Source of the DNA: Clostridiaceae bacterium
Lineage (GTDB): Bacteria > Bacillota > Clostridia > Oscillospirales > Butyricicoccaceae
Assembly: GCA_009911355.1 (NCBI GenBank)
Contig: QXXE01000016.1
Coordinates: forward strand, 1-64,000
DNA: 64,000 bases
Direction of reading: 5' to 3'
Positions 8,044 through 15,732 of this stretch are shown piece after piece. The position numbers and the translations under genes are program-made. The notes beneath the pieces are model-generated. The model had not been told where the DNA came from. It searched no databases and saw only the letters and a list, made by a program, of their open reading frames with translations. Position 1 is the first letter of the stretch. Every line of letters starts with the position of its first letter.

Positions 8044-9192
8044 TTACCGGGTGGAAATTTCGAGCAGCTTTTGCTTGAGCTCGCCCTCGAGCTTGCCGAG
8101 CTCTTCCTCGGCGGCGGCGCGCTTCTGCCGCCCCTCCGACTGGATTTTCAGCACATCGTCCAGCGTTTCGATCAGGCTGCGGTTGGTCTGCTGGAGCGTC
8201 TCGATATCCACAATGCCGCGTTCGCTTTCCCTGGCCGCTTCGATAGTGCCCATTTTGAGCGCCGCAGCATTCTTTTTCAGCAGTTCGTTGGTCATGTCGG
8301 TTACGGCGCGCTGGGCCTGTATGGCCTGCTGCGAGTTGGCGAGCCCCAGCGCCAGCACCATCTGGCTTTTCCACAGCGGGATGGTATTCACGAGCGAGGA
8401 CTGTATTTTTTCCGCCATCATCGCGTCGTTGTTCTGCACCAGGCGGATCTGCGGCGCCATCTGGATCGAGATGGTGCGCGTCAGCTCGAGGTCGTACAGC
8501 TTTTTTTCAAACCGGCCGCACAGGTCGTCGAAATCGCGCGCGGCCTGCGCATCCTCGGGGAGCCCGGAGGACTGTGCCTTTGCCAGCAGGGCGGGCAGCT
8601 CGGCGCCGCGCGCCTCGGCGAGCTTCTGCTTGCCCGCGAGGATATACATGGACAGCTCCTTAAAATAGACAAGGTTCTTTTCGTACATCTTATCGAGCAT
8701 TTTGATGTCCTTGAGCAGTGTGACCTGATGCCCTTCAAGGGCGCTGGTGATGCGTTCAACGTTGGTTTCAGCTTTGGAGTATTTGAGCTTCATCTCGTCC
8801 AGCTGGTTCCCGGCTTTTTTGAACAGGCCGAAAAGGCCCTTGGGCTGTTCGGCGGTCGCGTCGAAGCCTTTCAGCTCGGTGACAAGGCCAGTGATCATGT
8901 CGCCCACTTCGCCGAGATCCTTTGTGCGCACGCTTTCCAGCGCAGCGCCGGAGAAGTCGGCAATTTTTTTCTGGCTTGCCGCGCCGTAGTTCAGGATCAT
9001 TGCGGAGTTTTTGAGGTCGATCTGCTGGGCAAAATCCTGTACCATTTTACGTTCTGCGTCGCTGAGCGGGGTATCCTCGACCGTAACCGGCGCGGCGGCG
9101 GTTTCTTCCGGCTTTTCCTCTGCCGGGGCGAAGTCCAGTGTCAGGCTGGGCGCTTCCACGCTGCCCAGGTCGTTCAGTAATTTTTCATCCAT
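8044..9192 (-). CDS. TelA-family toxic anion resistance protein
   Basis: 382 aa, soluble and helical, with the TelA pattern: GLFGLFKKAGNQLDEMKLKYSKAE in the middle, QMAPQIRLVQNNDAMMAEKIQSSLVNTIPLWKSQM and ALGLANSQQAI near residues 245-290, and a charged coiled-coil C-terminus. TelA proteins are linked to tellurite and cell-envelope stress and are usually coded beside XpaC, as here. The true biochemical activity is unknown. Confidence 0.9.
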   Translation of the reverse strand: MDEKLLNDLGSVEAPSLTLDFAPAEEKPEETAAAPVTVEDTPLSDAERKMVQDFAQQIDLKNSAMILNYGAASQKKIADFSGAALESVRTKDLGEVGDMITGLVTELKGFDATAEQPKGLFGLFKKAGNQLDEMKLKYSKAETNVERITSALEGHQVTLLKDIKMLDKMYEKNLVYFKELSMYILAGKQKLAEARGAELPALLAKAQSSGLPEDAQAARDFDDLCGRFEKKLYDLELTRTISIQMAPQIRLVQNNDAMMAEKIQSSLVNTIPLWKSQMVLALGLANSQQAIQAQRAVTDMTNELLKKNAAALKMGTIEAARESERGIVDIETLQQTNRSLIETLDDVLKIQSEGRQKRAAAEEELGKLEGELKQKLLEISTR

Positions 9193-9263
9193 TTTTCAGT
9201 TCCTCCCTTTTTATTTGTTTATTTGCAGCCCTGTCCTGCACCCGGCCCCTGCGCGGGGCGGCG

Positions 9264-9285
9264 CCAGAGGGACTAGTCCCTCTGG
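9264..9285. repeat. 22-bp perfect palindrome (dispersed host repeat)
   Basis: CCAGAGGGACTAGTCCCTCTGG lies in the 153-bp gap between the TelA and XpaC-like genes, beside GCCTGCGGGCGGG, the same companion motif seen at 59.3 kb. It could act as an attenuator inside the operon. Confidence 0.6.
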
Positions 9286-9345
9286 ACTCCCTTTCTCGCC
9301 TGCGGGCGGGACGATGGATACGCAGAGGCTTTCTCTGAGATGATT

Positions 9346-9978
9346 TCAGTTCAGTGCGTCGCTTTTCAGCATGTCTTTTAGAACTTCGATATCGGTAGAG
9401 ATATCGAGTGCCTCGCTTTCAAACAGGCTGTCCAGCTGGTTTTCAAACGCTTTCGCGATGGTTTCGGCATTCTGCTCGACCTCCCGGCGGAGTTCGGCGG
9501 CATTTGCGCCCTGCCGCTGTTCCATGCGTGCGTAAGCGGACAGGATTTTGATGGAGGTCGGCAGGTAATATTCGGCGAAGCGGCGGATCTGGCGCGCTTT
9601 TTCGGGGTGCTCGGAAACTTCCCGCAGGATGCCGCCGCCTGCACGTTCCATGCGCCGGATGCACGCGGAAAGCGGCTCGTCCTCAATGAAGTCGTCCAGC
9701 TGCGGGAGCAGGGCCAGGTTTTGGCGCACGTTGGAAAGCATGGCGTCGGTTGCGGCTTCGCCGGTGCGGATGGGCTCTTCTGGCGCGGGGAGATAGGCGA
9801 CGGTGGGCGGGAACAATTTTTCTCCGATCTGGTAAGCGATCAGGGAAAGCACCGCTGCGACGGCGAGCGCCCACAGCCGGTAAAGCGGCAGCAGCAGCGC
9901 GGCAGCGGGCCAAACCGCAGCTGCGAGGTAGAGGGGCCACGGAGACGCAATTTTTTTTTCGATGCGCTTTTCCGGCAT
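9346..9978 (-). CDS. XpaC-like protein (5-bromo-4-chloroindolyl phosphate hydrolysis family)
   Basis: 210 aa. Two adjacent membrane segments (about 14-50) precede a cytoplasmic helical domain. Start chosen at the ATG behind AAAGGAGT. It is the first gene of the leftward operon followed by telA, the LemA-like and TPM genes. The family name comes from a phenotype in Bacillus, not from a proven hydrolase. Confidence 0.8.
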   Translation of the reverse strand: MPEKRIEKKIASPWPLYLAAAVWPAAALLLPLYRLWALAVAAVLSLIAYQIGEKLFPPTVAYLPAPEEPIRTGEAATDAMLSNVRQNLALLPQLDDFIEDEPLSACIRRMERAGGGILREVSEHPEKARQIRRFAEYYLPTSIKILSAYARMEQRQGANAAELRREVEQNAETIAKAFENQLDSLFESEALDISTDIEVLKDMLKSDALN

Positions 9979-10000
9979 TTGTATCAACTCCTTTGCTCTT

Positions 10001-10029
10001 ATTTTACACCATATTGGCACATGAAGCAA
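10001..10029 (-). promoter_or_regulatory. Sigma-A promoter of the XpaC/TelA operon
   Basis: On the minus strand TTGCTT (10024-10029), 17-bp spacer, TAAAAT (10001-10006), just upstream of the XpaC-like start. The prophage end lies about 75-90 bp further upstream, so the promoter survived integration. Confidence 0.75.
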
Positions 10030-10100
10030 GTAAACAACTTATTAACAAGGGATTCCTGCGCTTTAACAAAGGGACACTGCGCGGCGGGCGGAAAAACGAA

Positions 10101-10115
10101 AAAATCGCCGGACAG
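10101..10115. repeat. Left copy of the 15-bp flanking direct repeat
   Basis: AAAATCGCCGGACAG is found here and at 58762-58776, at both ends of the prophage and directly next to host genes on either side. It could be a target-site duplication or an att core. IS30 elements normally duplicate only 2-3 bp, so the mechanism is uncertain. Confidence 0.7.
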
Positions 10116-10130
10116 TGTGAAGTAGTATAT

Positions 10131-10175
10131 TAAATGCAAGAACGGTAACAACCGTTTCTTGCATTTATTTTTTTC
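10131..10175. repeat. Left-end inverted motif and hairpin
   Basis: TAAATGCAAGA (10131-10141) is repeated inverted at the right end of the prophage (58737-58747) and again at 10158-10168. The local pair makes a 15-bp stem with loop AACA and one bulge, followed by ATTTTTTTC, so on the plus strand it also looks like a terminator that would insulate the phage from host transcription. Confidence 0.6.
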
Positions 10176-10213
10176 ACAAAAAAGGCCGGAAAATCAGCCG
10201 GGAGGGTTCCAAA

Positions 10214-11224
10214 ATGAAGAAAAAATGGGAAGTGCGCTATTTCGTGACGGCGGTTGCAAGCGTTCCGGTTTACAAGGTGTACAGCAAGACGGAAACTTAC
10301 CGGCAGGCCACAAAGCCCGGCTGGGGAACCGTGGAATGGTACAGCGCGGCGGACGGCTACAAGAACCCTGTTGCCCGTGATCGGAGCGACAAGACCCAGC
10401 AACTTTGCTGTGACGAAGATTGTTCCGCTGACCTCTACACGAAGAACGGCGGCTATTTCGGAATCCACGCCTATGAGGAAATCGACACAAAGGAAATGCC
10501 GAAACAGGCGGAGTGCGCGGCGATCATTTTAAGCGATTCCTGCGGCCTGACCTTCTGGGCGGAGGATTTCAGCCAGATTCACATTTTCGTTTCCTATGAT
10601 GAAAACGGTCTGATCGACACATACCGCGTGGAATATGGAGATTCGCCAGTTTATGACGGGGAAGTTGAAATTTCCTTTGATGATCTGTACCAGCGGGCGG
10701 AAGATGACTGGAAGGAAACTTACCGGGCGGAACTCCCCGGAACCGTGGAATATCAGTTTAAGCAGGAAGCGGACAAGCTGGCACAGGAAGCCGGGGAAAC
10801 TTGGATGAACGCGGAAGAGCGGGAACAGTTTCGGCGGGTATGCCACAAGATCGACGGAATCAAGAGCGCGTGGGACTTCCTTTGCGCAATGCCGTTGCTT
10901 GAACACGATTACGACAAAAAGATTATCGGCGCGGCGCGAAAATTCAAAAAATGCTTTAATTTTGCGCAGTATGAAAAGCCGCAGGAAGCGGCCCGGCGTG
11001 AAGAACTGATGGAAGATTACAAAAAATATGAGTTTGCGACGGAGGACACCGACACCACAGAACCGGGCGCAGAACAGACCGCGAAACCCGTTGAAGCGGA
11101 AGCGGCAAGCGCCACGGGAGCAGACAACACAGCGGCGGAAACCGGGAAGCGGGGCCAGCCGGGGGAGCAGAAAACCGAACAGAAAGCGGGCGGCGGGGCC
11201 GGACCCCCGCCGCCCAGCAGGTGA
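10214..11224 (+). CDS. Phage early protein, unknown function
   Basis: 336 aa, first gene of the early operon, ATG behind GGGAGG. The N-terminal two thirds look folded and soluble. A region around residues 65-90 has CCDEDC. The last 60 residues are a low-complexity Ala/Glu/Thr/Gly tail ending in a proline run. No family recognised. A leftmost position is often taken by host-takeover or anti-defence genes, but nothing in the sequence proves this. Confidence 0.7.
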   Translation: MKKKWEVRYFVTAVASVPVYKVYSKTETYRQATKPGWGTVEWYSAADGYKNPVARDRSDKTQQLCCDEDCSADLYTKNGGYFGIHAYEEIDTKEMPKQAECAAIILSDSCGLTFWAEDFSQIHIFVSYDENGLIDTYRVEYGDSPVYDGEVEISFDDLYQRAEDDWKETYRAELPGTVEYQFKQEADKLAQEAGETWMNAEEREQFRRVCHKIDGIKSAWDFLCAMPLLEHDYDKKIIGAARKFKKCFNFAQYEKPQEAARREELMEDYKKYEFATEDTDTTEPGAEQTAKPVEAEAASATGADNTAAETGKRGQPGEQKTEQKAGGGAGPPPPSR

Positions 11225-11240
11225 AGAAGGGGGTGAAACC

Positions 11241-11507
11241 GTGGCGAGAAAATACAGATACATTGATTTTGAGGACAGAAAGCGCATTGCGCGGCTGTGG
11301 TCCATTGGAACGCCTGCGCAGGCCATAGCGGAAGAGATCGGGACGGACCCGGCCACAATTTCCCGCGAACTGCGGCGGGGGTATCCGGGGAAGGACGGGA
11401 GAAACAAGCGCCCCGCATATAACCCGGTGATTGCTCAGAAGGCCGTTGACGCTGGGATTGCCCGCAGGGGCCGAAAGCGTGGGACGGGGCCGGGGGTGGC
11501 CGTATGA
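11241..11507 (+). CDS. Orphan IS30-type helix-turn-helix protein
   Basis: 88 aa, GTG start behind GAAGGGGGTG. It is almost only a DNA-binding domain: YIDFEDRKRIARLW, then AIAEEIGTDPATISRELRRG, the same HTH_38 pattern as the N-terminus of the IS30 transposase at the other prophage end (EIARALRVDPSTISRELKRG). No catalytic domain follows. It may bind the phage ends or regulate the transposase. A larger in-frame opening upstream only shadows the previous gene. Confidence 0.75.
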   Translation: MARKYRYIDFEDRKRIARLWSIGTPAQAIAEEIGTDPATISRELRRGYPGKDGRNKRPAYNPVIAQKAVDAGIARRGRKRGTGPGVAV

Positions 11508-12091
11508 TCGGCGCGGATTTCTCCCGGACCTGCGAAGGGTGCGAACACGTGGTAACTGAGCCGTGGGCGAAGGGCCAGACAAGTTACAGGTGCTTTGCGG
11601 AAGGGCGGTGCAAGGGGTACACGGTAGGGATTGAACGGTTTCTTCCGTATGTCCCCGCATGGTGCCCGAAACTGGAACGAAAGGAGCGGGACGAAGTGAA
11701 ACCGAAAAAGAAGAGCGCGTTCCCGGACTGGACCGGCCCGGCCTATATGATCGTTTCCAGCGGCGGGAAGGACGGCAAGCGCCCCGTCTGCAAGCCATAC
11801 CAGAAAACGGAACAGGACCTTCTTTCCCTGCGTGTGACAGTGGAAATTGCCGGGGGTTTCCCCGTCCTGTTCTCCCAGCATATGAGCCGGGAGGCCGTGG
11901 AGGCCGAACGGCTGGAAGAGGACCGGCGCGCGGCGTGGACGAACGCCCTTGAATTTGCAAAGCAGTTATGGAAGGACGGGACACATAGGGAATTTGTGGT
12001 TGCTTTCAGGCCGGAAAACCCGAACGTTGGGACGGAAGCCGTCTGTATATACCGGCGCTTCCAGCAGGTTTCAGCAGAAAAGGCGGTGTAA
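11504..12091 (+). CDS. Phage early protein with N-terminal Cys cluster
   Basis: 195 aa, start overlaps the previous stop by 4 nt. The N-terminus holds CEGCEH and later Cys residues (RCFAEGRCKGY, WCPKL), a possible small zinc-binding module, followed by a soluble domain. No family recognised. Confidence 0.65.
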   Translation: MIGADFSRTCEGCEHVVTEPWAKGQTSYRCFAEGRCKGYTVGIERFLPYVPAWCPKLERKERDEVKPKKKSAFPDWTGPAYMIVSSGGKDGKRPVCKPYQKTEQDLLSLRVTVEIAGGFPVLFSQHMSREAVEAERLEEDRRAAWTNALEFAKQLWKDGTHREFVVAFRPENPNVGTEAVCIYRRFQQVSAEKAV

Positions 12092-12381
12092 TGATGGACA
12101 AGCCGAAAAGCCTTTACCTTGTGAAAAATTCGAGCGGGCGCACGCTCCACGTATGGGCCGCGTCCAGCACTCAAGCAAAGCGGATTTTCTGCAAGGAATA
12201 TGGGATTCGTCCAGGTGATTACTGGTGCGGCCTGTCTGACCTAACCGCCCGGAAGCTGACCCCGGCAGAAGTCGAAGCGTGGGAGGCGCAGGCGGAAGCA
12301 GACCGCGACACGCTGGTTTTCATCAAGGGAATGTTGGAGATCGGCGCGAAAGCCTACGCAGAAAGGGGGCGGGCTGTGTGA
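12091..12381 (+). CDS. Small phage protein, unknown
   Basis: 96 aa, overlapping the previous stop (TAATG); ATG at 12094 is an equal alternative start. It begins KSLYLVKNSSGRTLHVWAASS, a compact beta-rich opening, then a charged helical C-terminus. No family recognised. Confidence 0.6.
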   Translation: MMDKPKSLYLVKNSSGRTLHVWAASSTQAKRIFCKEYGIRPGDYWCGLSDLTARKLTPAEVEAWEAQAEADRDTLVFIKGMLEIGAKAYAERGRAV

Positions 12382-12629
12382 GCGCTTGCCGTGGGTGCGG
12401 CTGTCCTATTGACTGGATACGCACGACAGCCGGGCGGAATATGCCCGTGGACCCCGAACCCGTCTTTGTGGTAGAGGGCGGCGGGAATGACCGTTTTGTA
12501 ACAGATGAAGGCGAAGCGATAACCGGGCGCGTTGCCCGCCCGGAAGAGGAAAGCCCCGCCCTTACCGTGGCGTTTGTTCCGCATTGGAAAAACTGTCCGA
12601 ACGCGGCGGAGTTTCGGCGGCGGAGGTAA
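12378..12629 (+). CDS. Small zinc-ribbon-like phage protein
   Basis: 83 aa, GTG start in a GTGA overlap with the previous gene. It opens with CRGCGCPIDWIRTTAGRNMPVDPEP, a pattern common in short phage proteins annotated as zinc-ribbon or hypothetical, and has CPN near the end. Role unknown. Confidence 0.6.
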   Translation: MSACRGCGCPIDWIRTTAGRNMPVDPEPVFVVEGGGNDRFVTDEGEAITGRVARPEEESPALTVAFVPHWKNCPNAAEFRRRR

Positions 12630-12634
12630 GAAAG

Positions 12635-13666
12635 ATGGAAGAATTAGAAAGAATGTTTGAACTGTTCCCGGAAAAGGAGTATCCGAACATAAATAGCGCA
12701 TTTAGGAAACTACACGCAAACCTTATGTTTCGTTCGGAGCGGGCTATGGTATCTATTTCGGGCGGCGCGGACAGTGACGTTATGCTGGATATGATTCAAG
12801 CGTTGAACCCAGCGAAGAATTACCCGTTCGCAGAAATTCATTTTGTATGGTTCGACACGGGGATTGAATACACAGCCACAAAGCAACACCTAAAGGACCT
12901 TGAAGAAAAGTACGGAATAACGATTGAACGGAAAAGAGCAAAAACGCCCGTTCCGCTGGGGTGCAAAACATGGGGGCAACCGTTTATATCAAAGCAGATT
13001 AGCCAGTATATAAGCCGCCTGCAAGCACACGGTTTCCAATGGGAAGATGAACCGTTTGAAGTGCTTTATGATCGTTACCCGAACTGCAAAGCGGCCCTGC
13101 GCTGGTGGTGCAACGCGTTTGGCGTTGGAAGTATGGTAAACATTGAAAGGTGCCGCCTTCTGAAAGAATTTATGGTTGAAAACCCGCCGCAATTTCCGAT
13201 TTCAGACGGTTGTTGTAAAGGGGCCAAAAAGGACGTTGCGAACGACTACATGAAAGAACTGAAAGCGACAATAAACATGGTTGGGATACGAAAAGCGGAG
13301 GGCGGCGCGCGGGCTACGGCGTACAATAGCTGTTTTTCGGAGCCGTCAAAGAAAGGCGAAGCGGCAAAATTCCGCCCGCTGTTCTATTTCACAGATCAAG
13401 ACAAGGAATTTTACTGCCAGCGGCGCGGCGTTGTTCATTCTGACCTTTACGAAAAATACGGATTCAAGCGTACCGGGTGCGCCTGTTGTCCGTTTGGAAG
13501 CAGGTTTGAACAAGAGTTGCAGGCCGCAGAACAGCTTGATTCGGGGCTTGCGGCGGCGGCAAAAAATATTTTCGGTGCGGCGTATGAGTATACGCGGGCA
13601 TATCGGGAGTTCAAAGCAAAGCGTGAGGCAGAACGAAAAGCGCAAGGGCAGACAAGTTTGTTTTAA
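12635..13666 (+). CDS. Phosphoadenosine phosphosulfate reductase-like (PP-loop) protein
   Basis: 343 aa. PP-loop SGGADSD near residue 42 for binding an adenylated nucleotide, a WFDTGIEY motif, and C-terminal CACCPFGSRFE, a metal-binding cysteine cluster. Phages often carry such PAPS-reductase-like or DndC-like proteins; they may act on sulfur in nucleic-acid modification rather than in sulfate assimilation. Start chosen at the ATG behind GGAGGTAAG. A B12-type radical SAM gene lies 3 kb downstream in the same operon. Confidence 0.8.
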   Translation: MEELERMFELFPEKEYPNINSAFRKLHANLMFRSERAMVSISGGADSDVMLDMIQALNPAKNYPFAEIHFVWFDTGIEYTATKQHLKDLEEKYGITIERKRAKTPVPLGCKTWGQPFISKQISQYISRLQAHGFQWEDEPFEVLYDRYPNCKAALRWWCNAFGVGSMVNIERCRLLKEFMVENPPQFPISDGCCKGAKKDVANDYMKELKATINMVGIRKAEGGARATAYNSCFSEPSKKGEAAKFRPLFYFTDQDKEFYCQRRGVVHSDLYEKYGFKRTGCACCPFGSRFEQELQAAEQLDSGLAAAAKNIFGAAYEYTRAYREFKAKREAERKAQGQTSLF

Positions 13667-13679
13667 GGAGGGAACGGCC

Positions 13680-14186
13680 ACGAAGAAGGTAAAAGAAAAA
13701 GCCCCTGACTTATTCGCAAAGACGCAGACCGCCGAAACGCGGGCGCACGTCGTTTCCGATGATTGCGCGTGGCACGCTGTAATGAAGCTGGCAGAACAAC
13801 ACGGTTTCATTTTGCAGGCCGCAGGGGGTACGGCGTTCTTATCCACGCAGAAAAACCAGATCGAATACAAAGGCGTTCTGGAATACCTGCAAATTCAGCG
13901 CATGAACGGCCATTGTCCCCGTGAATTTGGCTTTCCGGGCTGTACGGTGGCCCCGATGGCGGACAAGCCGGAACTGATTTGTTCAAATCCGGCCTGCGAA
14001 GTGGTGAAGAAGAAGGAGCGCACGCCGGAAGAAGAGGCGGCGGACCTGTTTATTTGCCTGACAATCGGCCTTTCTGCGGAGCAAATGCGCCGGACGCTTG
14101 CGGAGATTGACCGCACGATCACAGAAGCCGAACGGGAGGCATTGGAAGAGTTGGAAGCCCGGAAACGGGACCAAAATATTACATAA
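13680..14186 (+). CDS. Phage early protein, probable ACG start
   Basis: 168 aa if begun at ACG 13680, which sits 8-9 nt after a perfect AAGGAGG. No ATG, GTG or TTG occurs in frame before residue 37 (ATG at 13788), although coding-like sequence starts at the ACG. Contains CSNPACE and a helical C-terminus (AEQMRRTLAEIDRTITEAE). Either a rare non-AUG start or a recent ATG-to-ACG change. Function unknown. Confidence 0.6.
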   Translation, partial: TKKVKEKAPDLFAKTQTAETRAHVVSDDCAWHAVMKLAEQHGFILQAAGGTAFLSTQKNQIEYKGVLEYLQIQRMNGHCPREFGFPGCTVAPMADKPELICSNPACEVVKKKERTPEEEAADLFICLTIGLSAEQMRRTLAEIDRTITEAEREALEELEARKRDQNIT

Positions 14187-14200
14187 AGGAGAAAACAACT

Positions 14201-14965
14201 ATGGAACGCAAACTTGGAGCATTGAAAAATGGCCGCGTATTCAATTACGCGGGGGTGAACTGGGTTAAGCTGGACGATCTGAACGGCGGCGCGCTGGTGC
14301 TTTCGGCGGATTCCCTGTTTCGGCGGGCCTTTGACACGGAGGGCAAGAACAACTTTGCCGTGTCCAGCCTGAACCGGGAACTGAACGGCGATTTTCTGGA
14401 AGCGCTGTGCCGGGAGGGCGCGAAGAAGGAAGATTTCGTTCCGCTGGTGCTGGACCTGACTTCCGATGATGGAATGAAGGACTACGGCGTAACAAGCGCA
14501 ATGATCGGCCTTCTGACCTGTGAACAGTTCCGCAAATACCGCGCCTTGATTCCGAACCTGAACGAGGAAGATTGGTGGTGGTTGCTTACGCCTGATTCCT
14601 GTTTGCCGCAGTACGGCCATTTGGTGCGCTACGTCCTCACTGACGGCACGCTGAGCAACGCGCACGCTTGCAACGGCGACGGGGGCGTGCGTACGCTTTG
14701 TATCCTGAAATATGGAATCTTGGTATCTGTGGAGCCGGAGCCGGGCGAAGAGCGCGCCGCAGAAATGAAAAAGCAGGCGGAAGAAGCCATTGGCAAGATC
14801 AAGGCCGTTTTGGACGGGCTTTCCCCGGAAGTCCGCGCGCAGGCCGCAAAAGGGGCGCCGAACGCATTTGCGCGGGTTGCCACGGAAGAAATGTTTCGTT
14901 CCATGTTTGGCATTGACCCGGAGAAAATGCGCCCGCGCGCCGCAGGTGAACAGAAAGAGGAATGA
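14201..14965 (+). CDS. Second DGR target: early, apparently cytosolic C-type-lectin-fold protein
   Basis: 254 aa, ATG behind AAAGGAG. The N-terminal about 175 residues match the DUF6273/lectin-like layout of the tail-tip target at 49558: FNYAGVNWVKLD, EDWWWLLTPD, then the variable stretch ending GDGGVRTL and a closing ILVS strand. The variable repeat is at 14624-14697. A charged helical C-terminus (about 180-254) follows. No signal peptide or membrane segment. All eight differences from the template in the aligned 74 nt fall at template adenines. Its place in the early operon argues against a structural tail role. Confidence 0.85.
   Translation: MERKLGALKNGRVFNYAGVNWVKLDDLNGGALVLSADSLFRRAFDTEGKNNFAVSSLNRELNGDFLEALCREGAKKEDFVPLVLDLTSDDGMKDYGVTSAMIGLLTCEQFRKYRALIPNLNEEDWWWLLTPDSCLPQYGHLVRYVLTDGTLSNAHACNGDGGVRTLCILKYGILVSVEPEPGEERAAEMKKQAEEAIGKIKAVLDGLSPEVRAQAAKGAPNAFARVATEEMFRSMFGIDPEKMRPRAAGEQKEE
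14624..14697 (+). repeat. DGR variable repeat VR2
   Basis: Aligns without gaps to template 48207-48280. 8 of the 20 template adenines differ (to T, C or G) and none of the 54 other positions differ. It ends with the invariant GTGCGTACGCT shared by the template and VR1. Similarity to VR1, but not to the template, continues about 33 bp further (to ATCTTGGTATCTG). Confidence 0.9.
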
Positions 14966-14968
14966 ACC

Positions 14969-15361
14969 GTGAACAACTACCAGCAGATCACGAAAAGCAT
15001 GGAAGCGCTGGGGGCCTTTCTGCGGTCCCTGCCCGTGGTTGAAGGGCCATGGGACACGGAATTTCAGGCGCGCTTCTGCGCCGTGTGTCCCGCTGAGAAC
15101 TGCGACAGTTGCCCGCATGGAGCGGCCCGCAACAATCCCGTGTGGTGGTTGGGACGTGAAGCGGCGGCAGACGGTACACCCGAACCGCTGGCATTAAACC
15201 AGCGCAAAACAATCGGGCTGAACACAAGCAAGTTTGAATTTTTATTGCTGGCCTTGCATGAAGTAACCGCCCCGCTGATCGGAAAAGAAACTTTTCAAAT
15301 TATAGCGGAAAAGGACACGCAATCCCCGGACATTCGCATTACATACAAGTTTCCTGAGTAG
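14969..15361 (+). CDS. Phage early protein, unknown
   Basis: 130 aa, GTG start three bases after the DGR target stop. Contains a Cys cluster (FCAVCPAENCDSCPHG, residues about 37-52) that could bind zinc. It overlaps 23 bp with a convergent small gene. Its tight coupling to the DGR target makes it a possible partner; function unknown. Confidence 0.6.
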   Translation: MNNYQQITKSMEALGAFLRSLPVVEGPWDTEFQARFCAVCPAENCDSCPHGAARNNPVWWLGREAAADGTPEPLALNQRKTIGLNTSKFEFLLLALHEVTAPLIGKETFQIIAEKDTQSPDIRITYKFPE

Positions 15362-15560
15362 TTTCCCGGATTTGACAGCCTATAAAAATTTGATTTGACA
15401 GTAGCGGTAATTCGGATTCGGTAAAGTAGGCTTCAAACAAGCCGGGGCGTGAAATATCCGCCGTGTGAATATCCGTGTTATGCCGTATGAAGTCCCATAC
15501 ATTCTGTTGCAAATCCAGATTCAAACGGCGTGCGTCAATACGGTATCGGAAGTATGGCAT
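15339..15560 (-). CDS. Small leftward gene inside the early region
   Basis: 73 aa (MPYFRYRIDARRLN start) behind AAAGGGGGAAG, on the opposite strand to the whole early operon. It has its own extended -10 promoter 23 bp upstream. Predicted small soluble protein, no family recognised. Independent transcription suggests expression in the lysogen. Confidence 0.6.
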   Translation of the reverse strand: MPYFRYRIDARRLNLDLQQNVWDFIRHNTDIHTADISRPGLFEAYFTESELPLLSNQIFIGCQIRETTQETCM

Positions 15561-15582
15561 AAAACTTCCCCCTTTCCCTTGC

Positions 15583-15591
15583 ATTATATCA
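15583..15591 (-). promoter_or_regulatory. Extended -10 promoter of the small leftward gene
   Basis: TGATATAAT on the minus strand (15583-15591). No good -35, as expected for an extended -10 promoter. Predicted start of transcription about 15 nt before the ATG. Confidence 0.55.
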
Positions 15592-15641
15592 CAGTTGAAG
15601 AGGAAACGGGGAAAGAAAATGCAATTACACAACAGAACATG

Positions 15642-15727
15642 AAAAACCGCCCTGCGCACGCTTCCGACAGCAGGCGCAGGGCGGCTTCCAAAAGATTTTT
15701 GCCGCGTGAAAACAACTATAAAACCTG
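15642..15727 (-). ncRNA. Candidate antisense small RNA upstream of rep
   Basis: A leftward promoter TTGACT-17-TATAAT (15733-15761) would start RNA near 15727. About 40 nt later a perfect 11-bp stem (GCGCAGGGCGG/CCGCCCTGCGC, 15647-15684) is followed on the minus strand by five T residues: an intrinsic terminator. The product, about 85 nt, is antisense to the early-operon leader in front of the Rep gene, as counter-transcribed RNAs are in rolling-circle plasmids. Confidence 0.5.
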
Positions 15728-15732
15728 CAAAT

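Noticed and set aside
13895-15118. Long minus-strand open frame across the DGR target
   Set aside because: No ribosome-binding site; it is the shadow of three GC-rich plus-strand genes. Similar shadows over TR and VR1 only mirror the repeat.
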